From JACRAO01 sp964490895 (lineage in GTDB: Bacteria; Bdellovibrionota; UBA1018): a stretch of 12,291 nucleotides of DNA. Location of the stretch: assembly GCA_964490895.1 (NCBI GenBank), contig CAZBEI010000011.1, positions 1 through 12,291 on the forward strand, given 5' to 3'. Both the position numbers and the translations under genes were made by a program. This document shows, piece after piece, positions 1 through 6,234 of the stretch; position 1 is the first letter of the stretch; the number at the start of each line of letters is the position of its first letter. The notes below the pieces were generated by a model. That model did no database searches. It was not told the DNA's origin and saw only the letters and a program-made list of their open reading frames with translations.

Positions 1-91
1 TGTAGACTACAACGCATATAGGGTGGGTGTGTATGTGCATTAATGCACTTAGCTGACCACTACTAATCGGATGTGTGGCTTATCCTTGATA
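1..91 (+). rRNA. rrl: 23S ribosomal RNA, 3' end (partial)
   Basis: The first 90 bases match the conserved 3' end of bacterial 23S rRNA. A small hairpin GTGCA-TTAA-TGCAC (36-49) is followed by the near-universal AGCTGACCACTACTAAT stretch (51-67) and a terminal GTGGCTTATCCTTGAT (74-90), the strand that normally pairs with the 5' end of 23S. The gene enters from outside the window on the left. The exact mature 3' end is estimated to within a few bases. Confidence 0.93.
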
Positions 92-279
92 TCTTTTCTG
101 TTCCTTTTTTTTGGTACTTTTACATTCTTTTTTCTACACTCTTTTTTTCTTCGCTAGGGCGGTTACTTCGCCATGCAAAGTAAAAAAGAAAACGTTTCTT
201 TAACCTTTTTAAGTGTAGTTCTCACTTGTGGTTCTTTCAAAAATACAGTATTTACTCCTTACAACATTTGTACACCTTT
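92..279 (+). other. 23S-5S internal transcribed spacer with processing-stem candidate
   Basis: About 190 bases of T-rich sequence separate 23S from 5S and carry no tRNA. Inside it, CTACACT (134-140) is perfectly complementary to AGTGTAG (212-218). Between these arms sits a small hairpin, GGCG (158-161) with CGCC (169-172). The long stem could present the precursor to RNase III-like processing, which is an inference from rRNA maturation generally. A short self-complementary AAATAC/GTATTT (241-253) lies just before 5S. Confidence 0.6.
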
Positions 280-396
280 GGGGGTGTCATTGCGGCGTGG
301 TCCCACCTGATCCCATCTCGAACTCAGAAGTGAAACGCGCCCGCGGCAACGATAGTGCTGAGGTAGCTCAGTGTCAAAATAGCTCGATGCCCCCAA
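278..396 (+). rRNA. rrf: 5S ribosomal RNA
   Basis: The conserved core GGTCCCACCTGATCCCAT (299-316) and CGAACTCAGAAGTGAAAC (319-336) matches bacterial 5S rRNA. The closing helix I is visible: GGGGGTGTC (280-288) pairs over nine positions, including two G-U pairs, with GATGCCCCC (386-394). This gives a molecule of roughly 115-119 bases, the normal size. Ends are set from that helix and may be off by a base or two. The only T-run after it (397-401) has no separate hairpin, so I do not call a terminator. Confidence 0.95.
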
Positions 397-482
397 TTTT
401 TCTGCCTCATTAATAATTATCTGAAAAACGAATTCTTTCACTGAGTTTGTATAGATTTTATTTAAAGAAACTATCTCGGGAA

Positions 483-1202
483 ATGCGTTCTTTCATAGAT
501 TTTATATATATTATCTTTAATATTGTTTATTCTGTACCTATGATTTTAAAGGCCTGTGTTCATCTATTGATCCTCAGTTATGCCGTTGCAATTCTAACTG
601 GGGTGCATTTATTTCCTGAAATTATTTTTGCAGCTGGAGTTCAAAAAAGTCCTGATTCTTATCCGTTTGATGTCATTTTAAAGTTTGATAAGTTTGTATT
701 GGCCTTATTCATTCTTGGGTTTTTGCGATCGAAAAGAAAAAACAGCCAACCCCCTTGTTTACGTCATGTGATTGCAACAGCAGTGCCGATGATTTTATTT
801 TGCTCTATGGCTCTTTTGTTGCCTGCAATTCTCATTCATTATTGTCGGTTTGATTTTAAGTTGAGCCCTGTTTTCCCAGTCTGGATGCTCAATAATTTAA
901 TTCTAGTTTGCTTTGCCGAGGAAGTTTTTTTTAGAGGCTATATTCAAGAGTCTTTGTGCCAGTTTTTGAATCATCTTAAAATGCCTGCTTTTGTTGGAGT
1001 TGCAATCGCTTCTTTATTGTTTGGGCTTGCTCATTTTCGTGGTGGTCCTGTTTTTATTGGATTGGCAATAGTGGCTGGATTTTTTTATGGATTGAGCTAT
1101 GCTCGAGCGGGTTTGTGGTCGTCGATTTTAGTCCATTTTAGCATCAACTTAATCCATTTTGTGTTTTTTAGTTACCCCGCTCTTTTTGCGCGACCAAACT
1201 AG
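483..1202 (+). CDS. CPBP family intramembrane glutamic-type protease
   Basis: The predicted membrane protein has about 239 residues and carries all three hallmark motifs of the CPBP/Abi (CAAX protease and bacteriocin-processing) family. EEVFFR has the catalytic glutamates at about 146-147 and Arg at 151. FGLAH (180-184) and HFSIN (218-222) provide the other active-site residues. Hydrophobic segments occur throughout, consistent with a multi-pass inner-membrane enzyme. Known relatives cleave prenylated proteins or take part in peptide processing and immunity, but the substrate here cannot be told from sequence. The start is uncertain: the ATG at 483 has only a weak upstream CGGGA, and the frame is open to a TTG at 447. 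The gene follows the rRNA operon by about 90 bases with no clear terminator between, so read-through from the rrn promoter is possible. Its 3' end overlaps the oppositely oriented next gene by 35 bases. Confidence 0.88.
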   Translation: MRSFIDFIYIIFNIVYSVPMILKACVHLLILSYAVAILTGVHLFPEIIFAAGVQKSPDSYPFDVILKFDKFVLALFILGFLRSKRKNSQPPCLRHVIATAVPMILFCSMALLLPAILIHYCRFDFKLSPVFPVWMLNNLILVCFAEEVFFRGYIQESLCQFLNHLKMPAFVGVAIASLLFGLAHFRGGPVFIGLAIVAGFFYGLSYARAGLWSSILVHFSINLIHFVFFSYPALFARPN

Positions 1203-2442
1203 AAAATTGAAAAACCAATTCTGAAGAAAAATTATGAGGAGAGCCTAAAAAGCGATCCAGACCGCCAATTGTACTAATATTGAGCATTTCCCAGGCAGCT
1301 GCTGAAAAACGGTTAAAATGCTCTTTTACATTCGGAGCGATCCCAGATGTATATATTATATAATCCTCTTTGAATTGAGGAGCTTGCCAAAAAGCTGGAG
1401 GTTTTCCGCTCATCCACTCTAAAATAATCAGGATTGCAATTGAACAGAAATTTACAAAGAGAGGTGCATTACGTTCTCCATCGGGGCCAGTGTAGACTAA
1501 CGCATTTTCTAAAAAGTGCTTGGTGAGGAAGTGAAGAACATTAAATAAGTAATTCTTTTCAAAGTTAGTTCTATCACCATTTTGAGCAGACATCAATCTT
1601 CTAACAGTATCACGATGATCATAGCCTAATTGATTTGCCAAAGCTTCGAAATTTATCCCAAAACTTGTAAGGCGATATTCAAGTTGCCCAAGTCCATTAT
1701 TTCTATCACCAGTAATTTTTTCGAGTATCTCTATTATCAAGGGTTTCATTTTTTGATAAACTAATGGATAGAATATTTTCTCTCGCAATCGAGTGCTTTC
1801 CTCGCTTTTTCCGGGGGATGGTTTTTGTTCACTCCAGGAACCTGCTAAGGCAATTTTACTGTCAATGGCCAAGCGGCCAAAATATTGAGCGACTTCAGGA
1901 GTAAACCCAGTTTTTACTGCCAACTCAAACAAGACTGTATTGAGAACTCTGTGAGTTTGTTTCATTTCTCTCAAAGAGGTATCGCTGGACGAATAGGATC
2001 CAGTATACCTTTGGATATAATCAGCCATTTTTTCATTGTGACTTTCAAGGTACAACAAAAGCTGTTGCGAAGAAGAAGGATCGGCATTATCCAAAAACCA
2101 ATCTACTAATTTGTTTTCGGAAGCCTGAGAAATGTGGCCACTGACAGCCATCAAGGCTGCTTCGATTTCAGCATTTGCCAATCGATCTTTTGAGTGAATT
2201 TTTAAAATAGATTCAAATGCAATTTGGGGTTCAGGATTTATAATTTCAGCTCCAGTCTTTGAAGTTAAAATAATGTTTACATTTCTACTCAAAGAATAGT
2301 GATCCCAAAGCGCAAATGCTGGTTTGAGAGGAGAGAGCCATTTAGAGCAATTTTTACTGCCTGGAGCCGCATGGGAGTCAGCTGAAAAAACTAAAAAAAA
2401 CAGAAAAACAAATATCCTTAGTTTTCGAGTCATAAATTTCAT
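1168..2442 (-). CDS. Exported protein of unknown function (424 aa)
   Basis: I do not recognise a family for this protein. The N-terminus is a convincing Sec signal peptide: MKFMTRKLR, then a hydrophobic core rich in Phe, Leu and Val, then a likely signal peptidase I site after SADSHA (about residue 25). The mature part is mostly polar and looks helical. It has one strongly hydrophobic stretch in the second half (around FVNFCSIAILIILEW) that could be a membrane segment or a buried helix. Start choice: the ATG at 2442 has an AGGTGTGAG purine-rich stretch just upstream, and the second ATG three codons later has none. The 3' end overlaps the convergent CPBP protease gene by 35 bases, which could give antisense interference. 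A periplasmic or outer-surface location is inferred from the signal peptide only. Confidence 0.8.
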   Translation of the reverse strand: MKFMTRKLRIFVFLFFLVFSADSHAAPGSKNCSKWLSPLKPAFALWDHYSLSRNVNIILTSKTGAEIINPEPQIAFESILKIHSKDRLANAEIEAALMAVSGHISQASENKLVDWFLDNADPSSSQQLLLYLESHNEKMADYIQRYTGSYSSSDTSLREMKQTHRVLNTVLFELAVKTGFTPEVAQYFGRLAIDSKIALAGSWSEQKPSPGKSEESTRLREKIFYPLVYQKMKPLIIEILEKITGDRNNGLGQLEYRLTSFGINFEALANQLGYDHRDTVRRLMSAQNGDRTNFEKNYLFNVLHFLTKHFLENALVYTGPDGERNAPLFVNFCSIAILIILEWMSGKPPAFWQAPQFKEDYIIYTSGIAPNVKEHFNRFSAAAWEMLNISTIGGLDRFLGSPHNFSSELVFQFSSLVAQKERGN

Positions 2443-2466
2443 CGCTCACACCTGAGGCATGCTCCA

Positions 2467-2483
2467 GTGCATCAGGGATGCAC
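2467..2483. repeat. Perfect short inverted repeat upstream of the exported-protein gene
   Basis: GTGCATC-AGG-GATGCAC forms a perfect 7-bp stem with a 3-base loop. It lies 25-41 bases before the start codon of the leftward exported-protein gene, so it would fall in its leader or promoter region. It could be an mRNA hairpin or an operator, with no evidence to choose. It is not followed by a T-run on either strand that would make it a terminator. Confidence 0.4.
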
Positions 2484-2590
2484 CCTTCGCAGCGTTGCTT
2501 TTTTATTATACATATGTAATATAGTCAAGCTTTATGAAAAACAGTTCCTGTGATCAAGCCGAAGTGTCTGAGATGCGTATTGAGAGATTA

Positions 2591-3247
2591 TTATATGTCT
2601 AGGACCATCCTAGAGCAAATCGAATCCAAAGACATTCGATTGTAGACATAAGTTTTCTTAAAAACTTCTTTCATCAAGAGTCCGCGCCTTTTTGCTCTTT
2701 CGAAGAGGGCAGAGTCCTCTGAGTAAGATGCCAATGGAAAACCGCCCATTTTTACAAGGCTCTCTTTTTTGATGATAAAAGTGCCGCCGATGGGGAGGTG
2801 GTCTTTTTCGAGGTGCAGGGATTTTGTGGAATTGTATTTGTCAGGCACGTACGGATTGCCGATAATTTCAGCGCCTCCATATAAAAATTCTGTTTGGGGT
2901 TGAGTTTGAATCATCTGAAATCGGGTTTCTAAGTGATTGGGTTTAAAGATATCATCAGAGTCTAAAAAAGCAATGTAATCGCCCTTGGAGTGTTTTAGGC
3001 CGAGTTTTCTTGCATATGCAGGGCCCTGGTTAGTTTGATAACAGTAGAGAATGCGGGGGTCTTTTTTTTGGATGGACTTTACCAGAGAAAAAGTTTGATC
3101 CGTACTTCCATCATCTACAATGAGGAGTTCCCATTTTTCAAAACTTTGCTTAAGTACAGATTGAATTGCTTTTTCTAAGCAATAAGCCCGATTGAATGTC
3201 GGAAGAATCACAGAAAAAACAGGCTTCTTGTTACTGCTGCAACGCAT
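2591..3247 (-). CDS. Family 2 glycosyltransferase (GT-A fold)
   Basis: The protein has 218 residues from the chosen ATG. It has the GT2 N-terminal signature FSVILPTFNRA, then LLIVDDGSTD with the nucleotide-binding Asp pair at about 45-46. The metal-binding DXD motif is AFLDSDD (Asp 96 and 98), and a GGFP...YSEDSALFERAKRRG segment (around 168-189) carries the acidic residues of the acceptor/catalytic region. Such enzymes transfer a sugar from a nucleotide-sugar to a growing glycan at the cytoplasmic face of the membrane. Donor and acceptor cannot be deduced. The protein ends soon after the catalytic core with no membrane segment, so it is a short form. The frame is open to a TTG at 3289, but that TTG lies inside a plausible -35 box, so I prefer the ATG at 3247. 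No polysaccharide genes are adjacent, and it appears to be a single-gene unit. Confidence 0.9.
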   Translation of the reverse strand: MRCSSNKKPVFSVILPTFNRAYCLEKAIQSVLKQSFEKWELLIVDDGSTDQTFSLVKSIQKKDPRILYCYQTNQGPAYARKLGLKHSKGDYIAFLDSDDIFKPNHLETRFQMIQTQPQTEFLYGGAEIIGNPYVPDKYNSTKSLHLEKDHLPIGGTFIIKKESLVKMGGFPLASYSEDSALFERAKRRGLLMKEVFKKTYVYNRMSLDSICSRMVLDI

Positions 3248-3259
3248 AGCGTTATTAAA

Positions 3260-3289
3260 ATAACAGAAGTGCTCTGAGAAGGCAATCAA
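3260..3289 (-). promoter_or_regulatory. Putative promoter of the glycosyltransferase gene
   Basis: On the minus strand TTGATT (3289-3284) is followed after 18 bases by TGTTAT (3265-3260), a 4-of-6 match to the -10 consensus. The ATG lies 12 bases further on. This implies a leader of only about five bases and no Shine-Dalgarno sequence, which agrees with the absence of a visible ribosome binding site. Confidence 0.35.
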
Positions 3290-3376
3290 GAGATCAGTTT
3301 ATTAATCAAGTCCCTGTAATGATTGGAGCCCTATTGCACCTGTTCACAGTGGATTGGCAGTTTACTTTAGGCACAA

Positions 3377-3412
3377 AAAAATGCCTGGATTAAAATCAAT
3401 CCAGGCATTTTT
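3377..3412. terminator. Bidirectional rho-independent terminator
   Basis: ATGCCTGGATT (3381-3391) and AATCCAGGCAT (3398-3408) form a perfect 11-bp stem around a 6-base loop. The stem is flanked by seven A (3375-3381) and five T (3408-3412), which extends it to 15 bp. It is U-tailed on both strands. It lies 23 bases beyond the stop of the leftward CarD-like gene and would terminate it cleanly, insulating the glycosyltransferase gene downstream. Confidence 0.93.
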
Positions 3413-3434
3413 AAGGCAATGGCAAAAGAAAATA

Positions 3435-3989
3435 CTAACTGTCTACAGAAAGGATTTTTTGTTTTATATTTTTTTGAACCTTCTCCTCTATAATACGCAG
3501 AGGTTCTTCGAGCGCATCGGAGAGCTCTTTCGAAAAAAGCTTGGTGATGGTTTCCAGAAAGCGGGCGATTTCGTTTGGAAGGACCACCCATTTTCTTTTT
3601 AAAATATGGAGAAATCCAAACACTTTTGAAAAACCCAAACCGCCTTCTAAACGGATGCATTTTTCGAGCATCGGGTGCAAGACGGACCACTTTTCATTGA
3701 GAGGAAAATAAAACTCTCCGTTGCCGAGGAGTGCGAGAGCGGTTTCCGCTTCGGTTTTCGTCATGGGTGGGCGGAGTCCTCTTTCTTTGGCGGAGATGAC
3801 CGGAAGCCAAATGGCGGTATCTTGTCGTGTGATTTTTCCTGGCGAAGATTTTTGAGGTTCCAGTTTATAAAAGTTGATTTGTTTTTGATCCACTTCTCGG
3901 GTTTCAACAGAGGTGATCGTACATTTTCCATGGAGAGCGTAAATCACAGATGATCCTAAGGTGAAAGGATCAGAATTTTGCATTTCCAT
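3435..3989 (-). CDS. CarD/CdnL-like RNA polymerase-binding transcription regulator
   Basis: The protein has 184 residues. Residues 8-65 match the CarD/TRCF RNA polymerase-interacting domain: FTLGSSVIYALHGKCTI, then an ETREVDQKQINFYKLE strand-turn-strand. The domain-exit motif WLPVISAKERGLRPP (61-75) is typical of the family (consensus iPv...vGLRp). The C-terminal half is helical, with KWSVLHPMLEK, ILKRKWVVLPNEIARFLETITKLFSKEL and similar segments, like the DNA-binding helical domain of CarD and CdnL. In known members the protein binds the RNA polymerase beta subunit and stabilises open complexes, notably at rRNA promoters. Start: GAGGAG lies nine bases before the ATG, a strong ribosome binding site. 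It faces a hairpin repeat array in its upstream region and ends at a strong terminator, so it is a single-gene transcript. The divergence of the core suggests a paralogue and not the main housekeeping CdnL. Confidence 0.85.
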   Translation of the reverse strand: MEMQNSDPFTLGSSVIYALHGKCTITSVETREVDQKQINFYKLEPQKSSPGKITRQDTAIWLPVISAKERGLRPPMTKTEAETALALLGNGEFYFPLNEKWSVLHPMLEKCIRLEGGLGFSKVFGFLHILKRKWVVLPNEIARFLETITKLFSKELSDALEEPLRIIEEKVQKNIKQKILSVDS

Positions 3990-4019
3990 AGCTTTTGACT
4001 CCTCAATGAGATTTTTACT

Positions 4020-4142
4020 GCCTAAGTTTTACTATCTACGGCTGGCCAGAGGCCAGCTTTAACCGCCTAAGTTTTACTATCTACGACTGGCCAGAGGCCA
4101 GCTTTATTTTTACTATCTACGGCTGGCCGGAGGCCAGCTTTA
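4020..4142. repeat. Three tandem copies of a ~42-base repeat, each containing a GC-rich hairpin
   Basis: Copies lie at 4020-4061, 4065-4106 and 4107-4142. Each contains TTTTACTATCTACGgCTGGCC, a 3-base loop, GGCCAGC and TTTA. The first two copies also share a leading GCCTAAG that the third lacks. The stems are GCTGGCC/GGCCAGC around AGA (4041-4057), the same with one end mismatch (4087-4101), and around GGA (4122-4138). The array fills the gap between the divergent CarD-like gene and the small basic protein gene. Spacing between copies is 45 then 36 bases and there are no unique spacers, so it is not a CRISPR. Dispersed REP-like elements or a structured leader are possible. Confidence 0.85.
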
Positions 4143-4173
4143 TAAAGATGCTATCAGACTCTAGCCGCGCAAG

Positions 4174-4195
4174 CCAATTATTACCCAATTATTAC
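4174..4195. repeat. Perfect 11-bp tandem duplication CCAATTATTAC
   Basis: CCAATTATTAC occurs twice back to back (4174-4184 and 4185-4195). It sits 37 bases before the ATG of the small basic protein, in the presumed promoter region. It could be a duplicated regulator site spaced by about one helical turn, or a slippage product. Confidence 0.6.
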
Positions 4196-4231
4196 TTGCT
4201 TCTTTGTGCAAAGTATCGCATTTAAGAGCAT

Positions 4232-4348
4232 ATGGGACGTGGAAGAAAACGAAAAACTCAGAAAATGAAGAATCGCAAACGGCAATCTCAGAAAAAAACA
4301 ATGCTAAAAAAACGCCGTGACGCGGTCCGAAAATCTAGAATTTCTTAA
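4232..4348 (+). CDS. Small, extremely basic protein (38 aa)
   Basis: The frame begins MGRGRKRKTQKMKNRKRQ and ends VRKSRIS. Ten Lys and nine Arg make up half of the 38 residues, with a single Asp. Length and composition suggest a nucleic-acid-associated or ribosome-associated peptide, resembling tiny ribosomal proteins in style, but I cannot name a family. An AAGAG purine stretch lies about five bases before the ATG. It is divergent from the CarD-like gene with the hairpin array between them. The stop is followed by a long A/T-rich tract that leads into the next promoter. It is short enough to be missed by routine gene calling. The low-complexity composition leaves some chance that it is not translated. 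Confidence 0.62.
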   Translation: MGRGRKRKTQKMKNRKRQSQKKTMLKKRRDAVRKSRIS

Positions 4349-4394
4349 TAAATACAATAAGTTAAAATAAAGCAAAATAATTTTAAAAAAATAC

Positions 4395-4424
4395 TTGACC
4401 TAATAAGTTCAACATTGCTACTCT
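4395..4424 (+). promoter_or_regulatory. Putative sigma70-type promoter of the glycine-rich protein gene
   Basis: TTGACC (4395-4400, 5 of 6 to consensus) is followed after 18 bases by TACTCT (4419-4424, 4 of 6). The 45 bases upstream are almost only A and T with A-runs, like an UP element that boosts RNA polymerase binding. The resulting leader of about 85 bases contains a short GTGT-ATT-ACAC inverted repeat (4440-4450). Confidence 0.6.
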
Positions 4425-4515
4425 GAGACTAGGTGTGTCGTGTATTACACATGAGTTCTTCATACGGAGTTGAAGAAATAAAGCTGAAGTTGAATGAGTG
4501 AAAGAGGAGTTGTAT

Positions 4516-6147
4516 ATGTGGAATCAAAATCAAGTTGCTCGATTAGAAAAATTATTTTTAATCTTATTTCTATCCGTGCCCCTGGTGTCATTTGCTGGGG
4601 AAAACCCTCGTCAGATCATGGCGAGTATAGAATATGCCAAGGAGAAAAAAGAAAGCTTAAAAAATAGTGAAGAAAATTATGAGAAAGACATTGAGAGCGT
4701 CAGAGAAGGGCGTAATCCACGCCATTCGCACCTCAAAGTAAATTTGAATGCACGTGGAAATTGTTCTTCGGCTTGCGAACCAAGTATCTGCGGAGAAGTG
4801 TTAAAGGCTTTAGAAATCACGGAAAAAACAAGCGAAAAACACAGGCTCTATTGTGTCGAAATTTATCAAGCCGAAGGTGGCTTAGAGACGGCTCAAGAGA
4901 TCAATCCTTATTGTGCTCTTAAAGTAAAAAACTGCTCTCAAGTTGCACGCGAATTGGCAGTGAGTGAATACGAATCACACAGGCAAGGGTACGAAGATGC
5001 AGTTAAAGATGAGGAAGAGAAAATAGAAAGACTTGAAAAAGAATTAACAAAATCTGGAGGTAACTGCGTTTTCTGTGGCGGTTCTTATGATTCTCGTTAT
5101 GGATTTAGAGCACAGTCTAATATGGCTTCGGAATTTGACATGTATTCCCGATACAATTTGGATTACAGAAATGGGGGAGGCAGAGGGAGGTGTTCTAGCC
5201 AGCAAGAATGCATGATGATGGGACAGTACGGCCAAGATGGGGCTATGGTAGACGAGAATGGCCGGATCATTGGTTACCCCGGCATGTATCGCCCAAGAGA
5301 ACCAAAATTTGGAGATTATTTGATCGGAACAATTAACGCCTTAACCCCAATGGGTTTGGGTGCAATGAATTTAGTAGGTTACAACCATTGGCTTGATACC
5401 AATCGAAGAATGAATCAGGGCAACCAGGGTGCCTACGGAAATGCCTACGGCCAGTATATCAACGCCTGTGTGACCATGGGTGTGATGTGCAATGCTCCTC
5501 AGTATATGGGTGGAGGATACTTGCCCATGGGAACTCCATTTGCCAGTGGCTTTGGAGGGCTGGGATTTGGCGGCGGTTTAGGTGGAGGATTTGGTTTAGG
5601 CGGCGGACTCGGCGGAGGCTTTGGACTGGGCGGCGGCTTGGGTGGAGGCTTTGGACTTGGTGGCGGTTTAGGTGGCGGCTTTGGCCTTGGTGGAGGATTC
5701 GGTGGTGGCGGCGGCTTCGGTGGTGGTATGCCTATGGCTGGTGGATGGGGACCTGGCTGGGGCGGCGGTGGCGGTGGCGGTGGCGGTGGCGGATACTATC
5801 CAGGCGGAGGCTATTACCCACAACCTATGCCTTACTATGGCGGCGGCGGATTTGGCGGCGGCGGATTTGGTGGCGGCGGCGGAGGAGGCGGCTTCGGCGG
5901 CGGCTTCGGCTGCGGTGGTGGATTCGGTGGCGGTGGTTTTGACAACAGTGCAATGCTTCAGTCAGCGTGGGCTGCGCAAGCTGCAGCTCAAGCCCAACGA
6001 TCTTATCAGGCACAACTTGATTTAATGCTTTCTCAACAACAAACTGGCGAAGCTTTCTGGCGCTCTCAGCAGGCACAGTCCTTGGGTGGAGGCTTTGGTG
6101 GCGGATTTAATGGCGGCCTTGGCGGCGGTTTTGGAGCTGGGTTTTAG
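4516..6147 (+). CDS. Exported Cys-rich/Gly-rich repeat protein (543 aa)
   Basis: The start at 4516 is set by AGAGGAG at 4503-4509; the frame is open to a GTG at 4498 that lacks such a site. Residues 1-27 are a signal peptide (hydrophobic LFLILFLSVPLVSF, cleavage after VSFA). Residues 36-66 and 150-180 are charged, probably coiled-coil helices. Twelve Cys precede residue 330 (83, 87, 92, 113, 133, 140, 184, 187, 226, 232, 318, 325), an even number in an exported protein, so disulfides are likely. Residues 345-476 are almost pure Gly with Phe, Leu and Tyr, including four repeats of GGGLGGGFGL (352-391), a run of 11 Gly and one further Cys (466). A Gln/Ala-rich helix (about 478-520) precedes a final Gly-rich tail ending GGGFGAGF. 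Such composition fits a surface, matrix or adhesive structural protein, which is inference. I know no named family. The gene may be co-transcribed with the phosphatase gene 87 bases downstream. Confidence 0.87.
   Translation: MWNQNQVARLEKLFLILFLSVPLVSFAGENPRQIMASIEYAKEKKESLKNSEENYEKDIESVREGRNPRHSHLKVNLNARGNCSSACEPSICGEVLKALEITEKTSEKHRLYCVEIYQAEGGLETAQEINPYCALKVKNCSQVARELAVSEYESHRQGYEDAVKDEEEKIERLEKELTKSGGNCVFCGGSYDSRYGFRAQSNMASEFDMYSRYNLDYRNGGGRGRCSSQQECMMMGQYGQDGAMVDENGRIIGYPGMYRPREPKFGDYLIGTINALTPMGLGAMNLVGYNHWLDTNRRMNQGNQGAYGNAYGQYINACVTMGVMCNAPQYMGGGYLPMGTPFASGFGGLGFGGGLGGGFGLGGGLGGGFGLGGGLGGGFGLGGGLGGGFGLGGGFGGGGGFGGGMPMAGGWGPGWGGGGGGGGGGGYYPGGGYYPQPMPYYGGGGFGGGGFGGGGGGGGFGGGFGCGGGFGGGGFDNSAMLQSAWAAQAAAQAQRSYQAQLDLMLSQQQTGEAFWRSQQAQSLGGGFGGGFNGGLGGGFGAGF
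5569..5688 (+). repeat. Four in-frame 30-bp repeats inside the glycine-rich gene
   Basis: Units at 5569-5598, 5599-5628, 5629-5658 and 5659-5688 each encode exactly GGGLGGGFGL. A fifth, degenerate unit (5689-5718) follows. The DNA copies differ at many third positions while the peptide stays the same, so the repeats are old and the protein pattern is kept by selection. The alternative, a recent expansion, would leave near-identical DNA. Confidence 0.9.
5761..5790 (+). repeat. GGTGGC-type hexanucleotide tract coding for a poly-Gly run
   Basis: A run of GGTGGC units codes for 11 consecutive glycines (GGN codons) within the glycine-rich protein. Its short perfect period makes it prone to gain or loss of units by replication slippage. 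In-frame hexamers would change only the glycine number. Confidence 0.75.
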
Positions 6148-6234
6148 GCCCGGAGACAAGATGCATTATTCTTTAATTATATGAGAGCAAAATAGATTTA
6201 ACGCAAATGGTTACATGTGCTATTGCTTCACGAG

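Noticed and set aside
228..441. Short open frames on both strands over the 5S rRNA
   Set aside because: They coincide with the structured, conserved 5S gene and its spacer, so protein coding is not credible.
2500..2530. Possible promoter of the exported 424-aa protein: TTGACT and TATAAT on the minus strand
   Set aside because: The two boxes are only 12 bases apart, too close for sigma70 recognition, and no better -35 is visible at 16-18 bases.
3675..3953. Rightward 92-codon open frame opposite the CarD-like gene
   Set aside because: Antisense shadow of a gene with clear domain matches, ribosome binding site and terminator; no recognisable features of its own.
4020..4142. Repeat array considered as a CRISPR
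   Set aside because: Only three copies, with direct abutment or gaps of a few bases and no unique spacers; the copies are hairpin units with unequal length, and no cas gene is present.
5487..5942. Long out-of-frame Arg/Trp-rich open frame within the glycine-rich gene, plus an Ala-rich one at 5672-6025
   Set aside because: Both arise from reading GGN-rich codons in the other frames; the main frame has the signal peptide, ribosome binding site and repeat constancy.
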